Below are positions 16,333-24,799 of a DNA stretch of 59,981 nucleotides, piece after piece. The notes beneath the pieces were generated by a model. It saw nothing but the letters and a program-made list of their open reading frames with translations, did no database searches and was not told where the DNA came from. The first letter of the stretch is position 1. Each line of letters opens with the position of its first letter. Source of the stretch: a virus; the IMG/VR virus record IMGVR_UViG_3300032293_001960, positions 1-59,981 of that record; one strand, written 5' to 3'. The position numbers were made by a program, and so were the translations under genes.

Positions 16333-16662
16333 ATGTACTTTTCAAACAACACCTTTGACATTGTCAGGGCCTGGTTTCAGGATTCATCCGTCATCCAGCT
16401 AAAAGCTGATCCAGAATTGTTGGCAGTAGCCCTGGAGGCATTTGCAATGCATGTCCAGGTTGCCCCAGAAACTGCTAACGAACCCCCTACTAACAAGTTT
16501 CTTAGGCACGGGCAGATTGCGATGCGCGATACGGCACGGCAGATCGCGGCTGAAATCCGTCGTCAACCCGCATCTCCATTTGCTAGCGGCATGTCACTAG
16601 ATCCAGGGGATTTATCTACTTTAGATTCTTTTCAGGAAGCGGAGGCGGTGAGCCAGAACTAA
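16333..16662 (+). CDS. Hypothetical protein
   Basis: A 109-residue, mainly helical protein with no recognised domain. It has its own leader of 28 bases after the membrane-peptide stop. Confidence 0.6.
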   Translation: MYFSNNTFDIVRAWFQDSSVIQLKADPELLAVALEAFAMHVQVAPETANEPPTNKFLRHGQIAMRDTARQIAAEIRRQPASPFASGMSLDPGDLSTLDSFQEAEAVSQN

Positions 16663-16813
16663 TTACCATCGCAGCCGAGCTGTAGGGCGTTCAGTGAACA
16701 ACTATCAGGTAACACTGGTGTTTGCTGTCGCCCTTTTGGCTTCAGAACTAATGCTCACTTCAGTGGCCGCATAGCCCCGTCAACCTGCGTCCGGAGCCTG
16801 CTCCGTTGATTTT

Positions 16814-17572
16814 ATGTCTCACACCCCCGTAAAAGCCGGGACCTGGATCTGCGATCACGGCGACATCCGTGTCTCGCCTGACGGTCAGCCCAGCGTCTTC
16901 GACATGATCCGCGTGCTGGGCGGGCAGAAGAAGCCCACAATGGTGTGGCTGCGTCTGAAGGAGTCCCATCCTGAGGTTGCCACAAAATGTGGTTACCTCC
17001 AGTTTCCCGGTTCGGGCCAGCGCGAGACGCCAGTTGCCAAGACCAAGGAGGATGCCTACTACATCCTTGGATTGTTGCCTGGAGCAGTCGGCAAACAATA
17101 TAGAGAAGAAGCGGCTAAGTTATTTGTAACTTTCCTAGATGCACCAGAAAAAGCTATTTACTTAGCGGCAGATAGGTTATCCCAAGATGAACTGAAGCGC
17201 GTCGAAGCTAGGCTAAGAGGTAAACGCACACGTAAATTTTTCACCGATGTGCTTCAGCAGCACGGCGTGCAGCAGCACGGCTTTGGACAATGCACAAACG
17301 CTGTCTACATCCCGCTTTTCGGGCGAACCGCGGACATGTTAAAAACAGAGATAGCGCAAGAACGTAATATCCAACGTGCAAAAGTCAATCCACGAGACTA
17401 CTTTGATATTGAAGAATTAACGTATGTAGAAACCGCCGAGCGCGTTGCAGCTGGTCAGTTGCGTCGAAAAAATGTGTACGGAAATTATTCAGTAGTACGC
17501 GAGGTAAGAAATTCTACTGAATATACGAAAAAACTACTTAACGGCGAGATCGATATTCCGACAGTACATTAA
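16814..17572 (+). CDS. BRO-N/antirepressor-like protein
   Basis: The N-terminal 100 residues (DIRVSPDGQPSVFDMIRVLG, then PGAVGKQYREEAAKLFVTFLD) resemble the BRO-N/KilA-like DNA-binding domains of phage antirepressors. The second half (KRTRKFFTDVL...CTNAVYIPLFGRTADMLK) resembles C-terminal domains found fused to them. It probably controls the lysis-lysogeny switch or host genes. It lies in the regulator cluster before the sigma factor. Confidence 0.65.
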   Translation: MSHTPVKAGTWICDHGDIRVSPDGQPSVFDMIRVLGGQKKPTMVWLRLKESHPEVATKCGYLQFPGSGQRETPVAKTKEDAYYILGLLPGAVGKQYREEAAKLFVTFLDAPEKAIYLAADRLSQDELKRVEARLRGKRTRKFFTDVLQQHGVQQHGFGQCTNAVYIPLFGRTADMLKTEIAQERNIQRAKVNPRDYFDIEELTYVETAERVAAGQLRRKNVYGNYSVVREVRNSTEYTKKLLNGEIDIPTVH

Positions 17573-17826
17573 AGTATTCTTGTGGCTTCTGCCTTTGCGG
17601 TCCAGGGCACCAGCACCAGAGAACCTCCCTCCGGATCCAACACCCAGGAAAGCTCTACTGCAACCCTGACTCCACCGAGTTGCGATCTTGTATGAACACC
17701 CCCTCGAATCTCCGCCTGCTCCCAGCGCATTCGTCCCCCCGAGTACGAATCTCCATGCAGCAGGACATCCCAGCCGGGTGGCATAGCGCGTAAGTATCTT
17801 GTATCCGTACAATCGCCTAACCGCAA
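17569..17826 (-). CDS. Hypothetical protein on the opposite strand
   Basis: An 85-residue frame that fills the gap between the antirepressor and sigma genes. It reads like a beta-rich protein (PPGWDVLLHGDSY...RVAVELSWVLDPEGG) rather than a shadow. No overlapping plus-strand gene explains it. It is divergent from the sigma gene. Confidence 0.4.
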   Translation of the reverse strand: MRLGDCTDTRYLRAMPPGWDVLLHGDSYSGGRMRWEQAEIRGGVHTRSQLGGVRVAVELSWVLDPEGGSLVLVPWTAKAEATRIL

Positions 17827-17844
17827 ACGGTTGCCAAGGCGCTT

Positions 17845-18720
17845 ATGACCAAATCCGAAGTACGTGAGTACCTAAACGAGGTAGGGCGGTGGCCAGTGCT
17901 TAGCCAGGAAGCACAGTTGCAACATTGCTACAGGATTAAAGCATGGGTAACGCATGCAGATGGAAAAGATCGATGTCCGAAGCGCATAAAGCGGGCAGGG
18001 GAGAGAGCGATGAAAGTGATGGTACTGACCAATCTACGTTTAGTCATCTCAGTAGCAACCAAATACCAGTATCGAGGTTTAGACTTACTAGATTTAATTC
18101 AAGAAGGCAATATAGGTTTAATCCGAGGTTTAGAGCTTTACGACCCCACCCGTGGATACGCTGTCAGCACTTATGTTTACTGGTGGGTACGACAGTCTAT
18201 TGTTCGTGCTATACATCTGAGCGGTAGAACCATTAAGCTACCAATCAACGTGCAAGAAGTAGTTATCAACGCACAGACGAAAGCAGCGGAATTTACCAGT
18301 ATGCAAGGCCGTGCTCCTACATTAGAGGAATTAAGCGGTCTTATAAACGAGACACCAGAGCGCTTAAGTTTTTGTTTGCAGATGTCAGACACTACACAGT
18401 GCTGTACATACGATATTCAATGCGCGGCTGACGGCAGCCACATGTTAGAGTTCATCCCTTCAGAAGACACTACAGAATACGAAATCGAGTATCCTGAAGA
18501 GTTCAGCGATCGGGTCACTCCCGAAGCTGTTGCTCATGCATTTTCGTGTTTAAATGAAAGAGAGCGCCAGATAATAGAAAAAAGCTATTACAATGATGAG
18601 GTGCTTGCGGAGGTTGCTGCAGATTTCAAAATATCCCGTTCCCGAATCGGGCAGATCCGCAGAGCAGCTCTGATCAAGATGCGTACCGAGATCGAGCGAT
18701 ACCAGATGACCCCACCGTAG
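17845..18720 (+). CDS. Sigma-70 family RNA polymerase sigma factor
   Basis: The 291 residues contain region 1.2 (VREYLNEVGRWPVLS), region 2 (TNLRLVISVATKYQYRGLDL, LIQEGNIGLIRGLELYDPTR, then STYVYWWVRQSIVRAI), region 3 and a region 4 HTH (AEVAADFKISRSRIGQIRRAAL). It is the size of a cyanobacterial group 2 sigma and has no region 1.1. It would direct host RNA polymerase to chosen promoters, phage or host. A stretch of acidic and cysteine-containing residues between regions 3 and 4 (STQCCTYDIQCAADG-like, about 180-200) departs from the family. Confidence 0.93.
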   Translation: MTKSEVREYLNEVGRWPVLSQEAQLQHCYRIKAWVTHADGKDRCPKRIKRAGERAMKVMVLTNLRLVISVATKYQYRGLDLLDLIQEGNIGLIRGLELYDPTRGYAVSTYVYWWVRQSIVRAIHLSGRTIKLPINVQEVVINAQTKAAEFTSMQGRAPTLEELSGLINETPERLSFCLQMSDTTQCCTYDIQCAADGSHMLEFIPSEDTTEYEIEYPEEFSDRVTPEAVAHAFSCLNERERQIIEKSYYNDEVLAEVAADFKISRSRIGQIRRAALIKMRTEIERYQMTPP

Positions 18721-18770
18721 CTTGACAAGTTATAAATTATATGCCAGTCTACAGCATCTATACCTGCTCT

Positions 18771-19157
18771 ATGCCCCGCTCTGCCCTTGTTCCCCTGCCG
18801 GACCTCATCCATACGTTTGAAGAAATTTACAAACGCGATGGCTACGTGCGCTGGGCCGAAGTGGCTTCCATCCACGGCATTTCCCGCCAAGCTGTCCATG
18901 CTCGCATCCAGGATGCCCAACACCAAGGTTTTCTTCCCCCCGAGGACGTAGCACGTTGGCGGTCTATGAGTTCTCGTGCAGCCCTTTCTCGTCGTCGTCG
19001 TGACATACAAGAGTTGCATCGCCGGTTTCGGTTAGACATTCAATTGACATCTGAAAACTACGCCTGGCTCGACGCCGAGTGCGTGAGCGGCAATTGCACA
19101 CGTACGGATGTAGTTAATGGTTTGATCAACAAAGCGAGGACAGCTGAGCACTCTTGA
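18771..19157 (+). CDS. HTH-containing hypothetical regulator
   Basis: The product is 128 residues from MPRSALVPLPD, or 138 if the ATG at 18741 is used. The segment YVRWAEVASIHGISRQAVHARIQDAQHQG is a probable HTH. A basic RRRR cluster and a ribbon-like C-terminal segment (LTSENYAWLDAECVSGNCTRTDVVNGLI) follow. It lies 51 bases after the sigma gene and may be cotranscribed. Confidence 0.6.
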   Translation: MPRSALVPLPDLIHTFEEIYKRDGYVRWAEVASIHGISRQAVHARIQDAQHQGFLPPEDVARWRSMSSRAALSRRRRDIQELHRRFRLDIQLTSENYAWLDAECVSGNCTRTDVVNGLINKARTAEHS

Positions 19158-19275
19158 CCCACTCAACCACAGAAGCTGTAGAAGCAGCCGGGGAGCTGAG
19201 TTGCTGAGCTACTGAGGGTGCTGCTGCAGCCAACCTATTCCCGAACCAGTCACATAGCAATCGGCAACTGGTCTG

Positions 19276-20637
19276 ATGTTCAACGCTGATTTCTACCCTA
19301 CTCCGCCCGAGGTGGCGGCGACCATGTTGGACCCGTTGGACCTTCGCGGTCGCACCGTGCTGGAGCCTTCTGCCGGCAGCGGCAACCTGGTGCGCGAGTG
19401 CCTGGCCCGTGATGCTGCTGAGGTGCTCTGGTGCGAGCCGGAACCTCAGCTGCGAGCGATCCTGCACAGCCTGCCCGGCGGTTACTACCTGGGCCACGAT
19501 TTTCTGCAGGTTCAGGCTCACCAGGTCAGTCATGCGGATCTGATCGTGATGAACCCGCCGTTCAGCACCGATGAGTCCCACATCCTGCATGCGTGGAATG
19601 TGGCCCCACCAGGCTGCGAAATCGTGGCGCTCTGCAACTGGAACACCATCTCCGGCCAGTACCGTGGCCTACAGGTTCAGCTGGCGCAGCTGATCGAAGG
19701 TTACGGCAGTAGTGAAGCCCTAGGCGAGTGCTTTGCTGACTCTGAGCGCCCCACTCGTGTCTCAGTCGGCATGGTCCGCCTCACCAAGCCAGGGCAACGT
19801 GCAAGCGGCGCTGATGAGTTCGACGGTTTCTTCCTCGGACCTGATGACATCGAAGCCCAGCAGGGTGAGGGGCTGATTCCTTACCGTCGCAGCCGCGACA
19901 TTGTGAACCGCTATGTGGAGGCGTGCCGGATTTTCGATGAACAAGTGGCGGCCGGCGTGCGGTTGCGCAGCGTGCTAGATGGCTTCTTCGGCAAGGATCT
20001 AGGCCTGCAGGTCACGATCGAAGGCCAGGCGGTCACGCGCAACCGGTTCAGGAAGGATCTGCAGAAGCGGGCCTGGCAGCACGTCTTCGATGAGTTCCTG
20101 CCACAGCAGATGGCCACCAGCCAGCTAGCAAAGGACATCAACCGGTTCGTGGAGGATCAGAGCAAGATCCCGTTCACCGAGCGCAACATCTACCGGATGC
20201 TCCAGATCGTCGCCGGCACCCAAGAGCAGCGGATTGATCGTGCAGTGGAGGAAGCGATCGACAGCCTCACCCGCTACACGAAGGAAAACCGCTATGGCGT
20301 GGAGGGCTGGGCGACGAACTCGGGCTACATGCTGAATCAGCGGTTCATCCGTGGATTCCTTGCGGAACTGGCCTGGAGCAACCCCGGCAAAGTGCGTCTC
20401 AAGACCTACGGCAGTCAGTGGGATGAGATCCAGGATCTGATCAAAGCGCTGTGTTTCATCACCGGCCGCGCCATCGAGGAAGTGCGCACGCCTGAGCGGA
20501 TCAATGAGAACAGCTACGAGTCCGGCATGTGGCACGACTGGGGGTTCTTCCTGTTCCGCCCCTACAAGAAGGGCACAGTGCATTTTGAGCCTTGGCACTG
20601 GGATTCAACCCTCCCCCTTCAGGGGGACTTTCCTTGA
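19276..20637 (+). CDS. Adenine-type DNA methyltransferase with DUF4942-like region, 3' end altered by an IS
   Basis: The N-terminal domain has FYPTPPEVAATML, motif I VLEPSAGSGNLV and motif IV IVMNPPF, the layout of N6-adenine methyltransferases, although the NPPF tetrad also fits other amino-methyl transferases. The long C-terminal region ends in WGFFLFRPYKKGTVHFEP, as in DUF4942 proteins. The last eight or so codons are supplied by the left end of the inserted IS. Joining the two IS flanks restores a natural end HWDSTTQQGSQPM, so activity is probably kept. It may protect phage DNA from host nucleases. Confidence 0.85.
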   Translation: MFNADFYPTPPEVAATMLDPLDLRGRTVLEPSAGSGNLVRECLARDAAEVLWCEPEPQLRAILHSLPGGYYLGHDFLQVQAHQVSHADLIVMNPPFSTDESHILHAWNVAPPGCEIVALCNWNTISGQYRGLQVQLAQLIEGYGSSEALGECFADSERPTRVSVGMVRLTKPGQRASGADEFDGFFLGPDDIEAQQGEGLIPYRRSRDIVNRYVEACRIFDEQVAAGVRLRSVLDGFFGKDLGLQVTIEGQAVTRNRFRKDLQKRAWQHVFDEFLPQQMATSQLAKDINRFVEDQSKIPFTERNIYRMLQIVAGTQEQRIDRAVEEAIDSLTRYTKENRYGVEGWATNSGYMLNQRFIRGFLAELAWSNPGKVRLKTYGSQWDEIQDLIKALCFITGRAIEEVRTPERINENSYESGMWHDWGFFLFRPYKKGTVHFEPWHWDSTLPLQGDFP

Positions 20638-21020
20638 TTCTCGATGTACTGGCGGATCACGGTGATCGGAGCCCCCCCGCAAGAACCGGCGAAGTAGCTT
20701 GGACTCCATAGGTGTTCTGCGTGGGGGCGCAGCGGGAACTCCTTGCGAAGCATCCGGCTGGATACGCCCTTCATGGCGTTCACGATCCCGGCCACCGATT
20801 GCTTGGGCGGGTACTCGACCAAGAGGTGAACGTGATCGGGCTCACCGTTCAACTCCAGCAACACGCAGTCCAGCTTCTGGGCAACACCCTGGCAGACCTC
20901 CCGCATCCGGTCCAGCTCCGCATCACCTAAGACCTTGCGCCGGTATTTGATCGTGAAGACCAAGTGGACCACAAGCCGAGAAACGCTGTGCCGGCCTCGC
21001 CGAAGCTTGTCTAGTTGCAT
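20619..21020 (-). CDS. tnpA: IS200-type HUH transposase TnpA
   Basis: A 133-residue Y1 transposase with the HUH pair in PDHVHLLVEYPP and the C-terminal catalytic tyrosine in VIRQYIENQ. It cuts and joins single-stranded DNA at the hairpin ends, giving peel-and-paste transposition. Length and motifs are complete. The stop lies in the left-end hairpin. It is closely related to the copy at 38299. Confidence 0.93.
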   Translation of the reverse strand: MQLDKLRRGRHSVSRLVVHLVFTIKYRRKVLGDAELDRMREVCQGVAQKLDCVLLELNGEPDHVHLLVEYPPKQSVAGIVNAMKGVSSRMLRKEFPLRPHAEHLWSPSYFAGSCGGAPITVIRQYIENQGKSP

Positions 21021-21048
21021 GGCAAACCCAAGTTGGTATGCTGTTGGG

Positions 21049-22332
21049 ATGAAGGCACGTTACCGCTTCCGCCTGTATCCGCATCCGCACCAGCGCATCG
21101 CGTTGGCGCAGCTGTTCGGCTGCACCCGGCGGGTGTGGAACGATGCCCTGGCTCACTGCCAAGGGCTGCGGGCAGCGGGCAAGAAAACACCTTCTGGCTA
21201 CGCCCTGCGTAACTGGATGTCCGCCGCCAAAGCAGGTGTCCCTTGGCTCGCAGCGGCACCCTCAACGCCGCTGTGCGAATCGGTGCTGGACTTGGCGGTT
21301 GCCTACAAGAACTTCTGGGCCAGCTGCACTGGTAAGCGCAAGGGGCCGAAGGTGCGGGCGCCTCGCTTCAAGTCGAAGCGAGACAGCCGCCAGGCCGCTC
21401 GGTTCACGAAGGTGGCCTTTCGCTGCCATGAACGCACCCTGCAGCTCCAGAAAATCGGCAAGGTGCCCATCGAGTGGAGCCGGGATCTACCGGCGGAGCC
21501 CAGCTCTTGCACGGTGATCCGTGATGCCTCGGGCCGCTACTTCGCCTCCTTTGTAGTGGAAGTGGCTGGCGCCAACTCCTGCGCCATTCGCCCCCAGGAA
21601 GGGCGAGCCATCGGCATTGACTTGGGCTTGGCATCCCTCGCCATCACCTCTGACGGCGAAAAGGTGCCCCTGCCAAAGCACTTCGATGCGGCGCGGAAGC
21701 GGCTGCGTCACCTGCAGCGGCAGGCGGCGAGGAAACGCCGTTGTGTCTCCAAGGGCACGAAGGCATCGAATCGCCTCAAGGCCGTGGATCGCAAGATCGC
21801 CAGGCTTCACGCCAGAGTTGCAGACCAGAGAACCAATGGGCTGCACCAACTGACGAGCCGCCTGGTGCGCGATCACGACTTCATCGCCATCGAGGATCTC
21901 AATGTGTCCGCGATGCTGAAGGCGCCGAAGCCGGTGCTGGATGAAGCGATGGCTCGCTGGCTGCCCAATGGCCGCGCCTCAAAGCGTAGCCTGGCCCGTG
22001 GCATCTCCGATGCTGGCTGGGCCACCTTCCGCACCATGCTGGAGCAGAAGGCCGACCGTGCCGGTAAACGGGTGGTGGCGGTGAACCCCGCCTACACCAG
22101 CCAGCGGTGCAACCACTGCGGCCACACCGAAGCCGCCAACCGCCCGAAGCAGGACACCTTCCGGTGCCAGAGCTGCGGGCACACCGAATATGCCGACATC
22201 AACGCGGCACGAAACATCTTGGAGGCCGGACTGGCCTTGTCTGGACGTGGAGCCTTGCGTAATTCCGAGCCTCGCTTGGTTGCTGGCTGCGAAGCGTCAA
22301 CCCACCTGAAGGTGATGGCTCATGCAGCCTGA
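21049..22332 (+). CDS. tnpB: TnpB RNA-guided endonuclease
   Basis: A 427-residue protein from MKARYRFRL. RuvC motifs are IGIDLGLASLAIT, IAIEDLNVSAM and CGHTEYADINAARNI, and the zinc ribbon is CNHCGHTE...CQSCGHTE. All acidic catalytic positions are present. The upstream frame to 20935 overlaps tnpA on the other strand and is not the start. The omega-RNA scaffold should be the transcript 3' region ending at the 22349-22375 hairpin, with the guide from methyltransferase-flank DNA. Confidence 0.93.
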   Translation: MKARYRFRLYPHPHQRIALAQLFGCTRRVWNDALAHCQGLRAAGKKTPSGYALRNWMSAAKAGVPWLAAAPSTPLCESVLDLAVAYKNFWASCTGKRKGPKVRAPRFKSKRDSRQAARFTKVAFRCHERTLQLQKIGKVPIEWSRDLPAEPSSCTVIRDASGRYFASFVVEVAGANSCAIRPQEGRAIGIDLGLASLAITSDGEKVPLPKHFDAARKRLRHLQRQAARKRRCVSKGTKASNRLKAVDRKIARLHARVADQRTNGLHQLTSRLVRDHDFIAIEDLNVSAMLKAPKPVLDEAMARWLPNGRASKRSLARGISDAGWATFRTMLEQKADRAGKRVVAVNPAYTSQRCNHCGHTEAANRPKQDTFRCQSCGHTEYADINAARNILEAGLALSGRGALRNSEPRLVAGCEASTHLKVMAHAA

Positions 22333-22348
22333 TCTGAGAAGGAATCTC

Positions 22349-22375
22349 CGGCCTTCAGGCCGGGGAGGAAGTCAA
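22349..22375 (+). ncRNA. Right end / omega-RNA 3' hairpin of the IS at 20.6 kb
   Basis: A perfect eight-pair palindrome CCGGCCTTCAGGCCGG followed by GGAGGAAGTCAA. In this IS family the TnpB guide RNA ends in such a right-end structure, and the flanking bases act as guide. Confidence 0.6.
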
Positions 22376-22487
22376 CAACCCAGCAAGGGAGCCAGCCTAT
22401 GTAGTTTCAGCCTTTCCAGAGCGCGGCCCTGTGTTGCGTTGGCTGACCGATTCCTGAACCGAACTCATTTTTCACCCCATTCTGATC

Positions 22488-22691
22488 ATGTCTTCTTACA
22501 CCCACACTTTTGACGTACGCCTTCAACTGGAGTCTTCTTTTGAAAGGTTCGACAGTGCCTTGATTGATTTTATTAAAAAGTATTCAGACCGAGAAATTAT
22601 AGACAGGTTGTTTGAGAGCGAGGATGTGTCTTCTTGTTTGAGATATGCAGTGCACGCCGAGACGTTCGAGGAATCAGACCCAGATTTTTGA
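22488..22691 (+). CDS. Hypothetical protein
   Basis: A 67-residue acidic helical protein with no recognised domain. AT-rich, unlike the IS just upstream. Confidence 0.55.
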   Translation: MSSYTHTFDVRLQLESSFERFDSALIDFIKKYSDREIIDRLFESEDVSSCLRYAVHAETFEESDPDF

Positions 22692-22735
22692 CAGCTGCTT
22701 TTTCAACTCCTGCTTTACTGATTTCTAAACCAGTC

Positions 22736-22885
22736 ATGCCCCAACCTTCTCACGTTTGCGGTTTCCTGCTGGCCCTGGCCTTTACCGGCTGGGCCGTGCA
22801 TCAGGCCCGCATCACATCGCCTACGATTCCCAGCCAAGAGCATCGAGCTGTGACCGCTATCATTGCGCCTCCAGTTCACCAGTAA
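22736..22885 (+). CDS. Small exported or membrane peptide
   Basis: 49 residues from MPQPSHVCG, with a hydrophobic stretch FLLALAFTGWAVH near the N-terminus and a polar tail. The frame upstream to 22634 overlaps the preceding gene and is not needed. Confidence 0.45.
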   Translation: MPQPSHVCGFLLALAFTGWAVHQARITSPTIPSQEHRAVTAIIAPPVHQ

Positions 22886-22922
22886 TTGCATCTTTTCCCA
22901 CACTCATCTATTACAAACCGCA

Positions 22923-23270
22923 ATGACCGCAACCGTTTCCCGCGTCCGCATGTACAAACCTACTGGCGACATCGGCCGACGCTTACAAGAGGCCTACCAA
23001 CTGCAGGCCGACATCGCCGCTCTCGAAGATAAGCTAAAAGTGCATCGTGACTTTATACTCAAGCACATGGAAGAGCAGGAACTTGACAAGATACAGCTCA
23101 ACGACATTACTGTCTACAGGAGAATCCGCCACAAGTGGAGCTACTCTATTGCTACACGCAATGAGATGTTGAAACTACAAACAACCCAGGAATACGAACA
23201 GGCCGAGGGCATCGCCACCGATAACCCGCGTGTCTACATTGCTCTTACCCATAAGGAGGCTCAGAAGTGA
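22923..23270 (+). CDS. Coiled-coil hypothetical protein
   Basis: 115 residues from MTATVSRVRM. Residues 15-50 (IGRRLQEAYQLQADIAALEDKLKVHRDFIL) form a probable coiled coil, followed by a short beta segment (DITVYRRIRHKWSYS). The leader carries CTCATCTATTAC eight bases before the ATG, a motif shared with other starts. Function unknown. Confidence 0.6.
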   Translation: MTATVSRVRMYKPTGDIGRRLQEAYQLQADIAALEDKLKVHRDFILKHMEEQELDKIQLNDITVYRRIRHKWSYSIATRNEMLKLQTTQEYEQAEGIATDNPRVYIALTHKEAQK

Positions 23271-23309
23271 TGACTGAGGCATTCCCTCGTTCCTAACCCC
23301 CTCCCCACT

Positions 23310-23948
23310 ATGTGCCTTTCTATCATCGTTGACTCCCCTGATCGCCTACTCGCCGAGGGCGAGGCCTATGGCTTTCAATGGGTCGTCACGCACAACACAA
23401 TGGGCTCCCGATGCGGTTACATCCGACTCCCTGAGAACCACCCCTGGCACGGATGCGATTACAACAACATCAAGGCCTCAGTCCATGGCGGGCTGACCTT
23501 CTCCGAGCCAGACGAGAGCTGCGATGCCCCCGGCCCCGATTCGGACTGGTGGATCGGCTTCGACTGCGCCCACGCCGGTGATGCACCGGATCCCGCATTG
23601 CTTGGAGGTTACCTACGCCGGCTCCCCCGACCTCTGTACGGCGAAATACGCACCCAAGAATATGTAGAGGAGCAATGCAGACAGCTATGCAAGCAGGCTT
23701 GCACCGCTTCGGTAGCCAACAATCTTGATAAGTACTACCAAGCTATCGCCGGAACCGCAAAACAATTCAGTGACGCTTTTACGTCGATGCTTCAACTCTT
23801 TGTACCCACCTCACCTTCCAACACCGGACAACCCTGGTGGCCCCTGGACGTGACCGACACCAGCGGTTCTTTCGGCCGCTTCGTCTGGGTCAACTCCGAT
23901 GAGGACGGCTGGGGCCACTGCTACTGGGAGGATGACGACAATGCGTAA
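23310..23948 (+). CDS. Conserved phage protein of unknown function
   Basis: A 212-residue protein. GYIRLPENHPWHGCDYN, VHGGLTFSEPD, WWIGFDCAHAGDAPDP and the RTQEYVEEQCRQLC helix are blocks I recognise from many phage hypothetical proteins. The conserved His, Cys and Asp suggest a metal site, but I know no assigned function. Confidence 0.7.
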   Translation: MCLSIIVDSPDRLLAEGEAYGFQWVVTHNTMGSRCGYIRLPENHPWHGCDYNNIKASVHGGLTFSEPDESCDAPGPDSDWWIGFDCAHAGDAPDPALLGGYLRRLPRPLYGEIRTQEYVEEQCRQLCKQACTASVANNLDKYYQAIAGTAKQFSDAFTSMLQLFVPTSPSNTGQPWWPLDVTDTSGSFGRFVWVNSDEDGWGHCYWEDDDNA

Positions 23949-23984
23949 ATGTGTCACCAACGCCACCTCACTGCAGCCATAGCT

Positions 23985-24224
23985 ATGTTCTACGTTCAAG
24001 CAACACTGCAAGAGCCCCATGGTGCGATGAACTTAAAAGAGATTCGCACACGCTTCCCCTGCGAAGCGTACGTTACTTGGGATAGCAGGCATGTACCTGT
24101 CTTTCTTGGCATTGACAATCCACCAAAGCCCGTGCCGATGGGAGAAGCCGAACGGCTGCTATCCCAGTGTGAAAAGGTTCACGGGTGGATGTATGACCAT
24201 AATTTGCGGATTGTGCCCGCCTAG
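23985..24224 (+). CDS. Hypothetical protein
   Basis: 79 residues from MFYVQATLQ. It contains MGEAERLLSQCEKVHGWMYDHNLRIVPA, probably helix then strand. Linked closely to the preceding gene. Function unknown. Confidence 0.5.
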   Translation: MFYVQATLQEPHGAMNLKEIRTRFPCEAYVTWDSRHVPVFLGIDNPPKPVPMGEAERLLSQCEKVHGWMYDHNLRIVPA

Positions 24225-24278
24225 CCCACGGCCCGCCGGGAGCCTGTCTCGGCAATCCATTCCACTGCACTTCACGCC

Positions 24279-24545
24279 ATGAGCAAATCCCAAATCCCAG
24301 AAGACTTAAGAAGGTCTTTTAATCATGAGAACAAGAATAAGCCATCCGGCGAGCCTCCCTTAAAGCTCAAGACATCAGAAACCCCTCCCTGTGCAAACGC
24401 ATGGGAAGTTTCCAAATTGATTGCTTCACTAGAGGCCCGCCTGGAAGCGTTAGAAGCCCGCTGGCGAGCCTTGGCGGCACCATCCAATCGGAGCTCTCTG
24501 GGGCTCCGCAAGCCACTGGTCCCGTTCCCAAAAGACAAGCCGTGA
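24279..24545 (+). CDS. Patchwork hypothetical protein with tape-measure-derived DNA
   Basis: An 88-residue protein with a helical centre (KLIASLEARLEALEARWRALA). Bases 24462-24504 match the tape measure gene (52806-52848) at 42 of 43 positions, but are read in a different frame here, giving APSNRSSLGL instead of GGTIQSELSG. Just after its stop lies a fragment related to the gene at 37897. The gene therefore looks assembled from pieces of other phage genes. Confidence 0.45.
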   Translation: MSKSQIPEDLRRSFNHENKNKPSGEPPLKLKTSETPPCANAWEVSKLIASLEARLEALEARWRALAAPSNRSSLGLRKPLVPFPKDKP

Positions 24546-24601
24546 GCCACCCCTACGAAATCCACCTTCAGGCTCCCTCCGGCCAGCGCAACACAGGTTA
24601 G
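24542..24601 (+). pseudogene. Truncated copy of the RPYEIHLLAPSGQR gene
   Basis: The frame from GTG 24542 reads MSHPYEIHLQAPSGQRNTG and stops. It matches the first 17 residues of the 37897-38061 gene (MSRPYEIHLLAPSGQRRTLHL). The GTG overlaps the preceding stop. It is either a remnant or a very short paralogue. Confidence 0.5.
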
Positions 24602-24649
24602 CCAGCCAACCACCCCGAGCTAGATTAAAGGTAGCTTCTAGCTTTCTCC

Positions 24650-24799
24650 ATGACTGTTACTCCTGAACAGGTGATCCAGATTTTGGGATCAGCTCTGCTG
24701 ATTTCAGAACTCCTGGCGCAGATTCCCTGGATTAAGGCCAATAGTATTTTTCAGCTTATCACGGGAGTGCTGCGGAGTCTGCTTAAAAAAAAGAACTAG
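24650..24799 (+). CDS. Holin-like small membrane protein (zero-frame product)
   Basis: A 49-residue protein with a hydrophobic stretch (ILGSALLISELLAQIPWI) and a second weakly hydrophobic helix (SIFQLITGVLRSLL) before KKKN. It lies directly before the lysozyme and could be a holin or signal anchor. The final codons CTT AAA AAA AAG AAC TAG contain the heptamer A_AAA_AAG in the zero frame. A -1 slip there enters the lysozyme frame, which is open from this point. Confidence 0.6.
   Translation: MTVTPEQVIQILGSALLISELLAQIPWIKANSIFQLITGVLRSLLKKKN

Larger units (their letters stand above)
20609..22375 (+). mobile_element. IS200/IS605-family element with divergent tnpA and tnpB
   Basis: The left flank is ATTCAA(C). 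The left hairpin is CCCCCTTCAGGGGG at about 20612-20625. The right hairpin CCGGCCTTCAGGCCGG is at 22349-22364 and the element ends in GTCAA (22371-22375). tnpA and tnpB are divergent, with 28 bases between starts. It sits in the 3' end of the methyltransferase gene. Confidence 0.88.

Noticed and set aside
16694-16774. 26-residue GTG ORF before the antirepressor gene
   Set aside because: Short hydrophobic product with no overlap or leader supporting translation.
18721-18745. TTGACA with TATAAA before the 18771 gene as a promoter
   Set aside because: The A/T box is only three bases from TTGACA, and a 17-18 base spacer leads to no acceptable -10.
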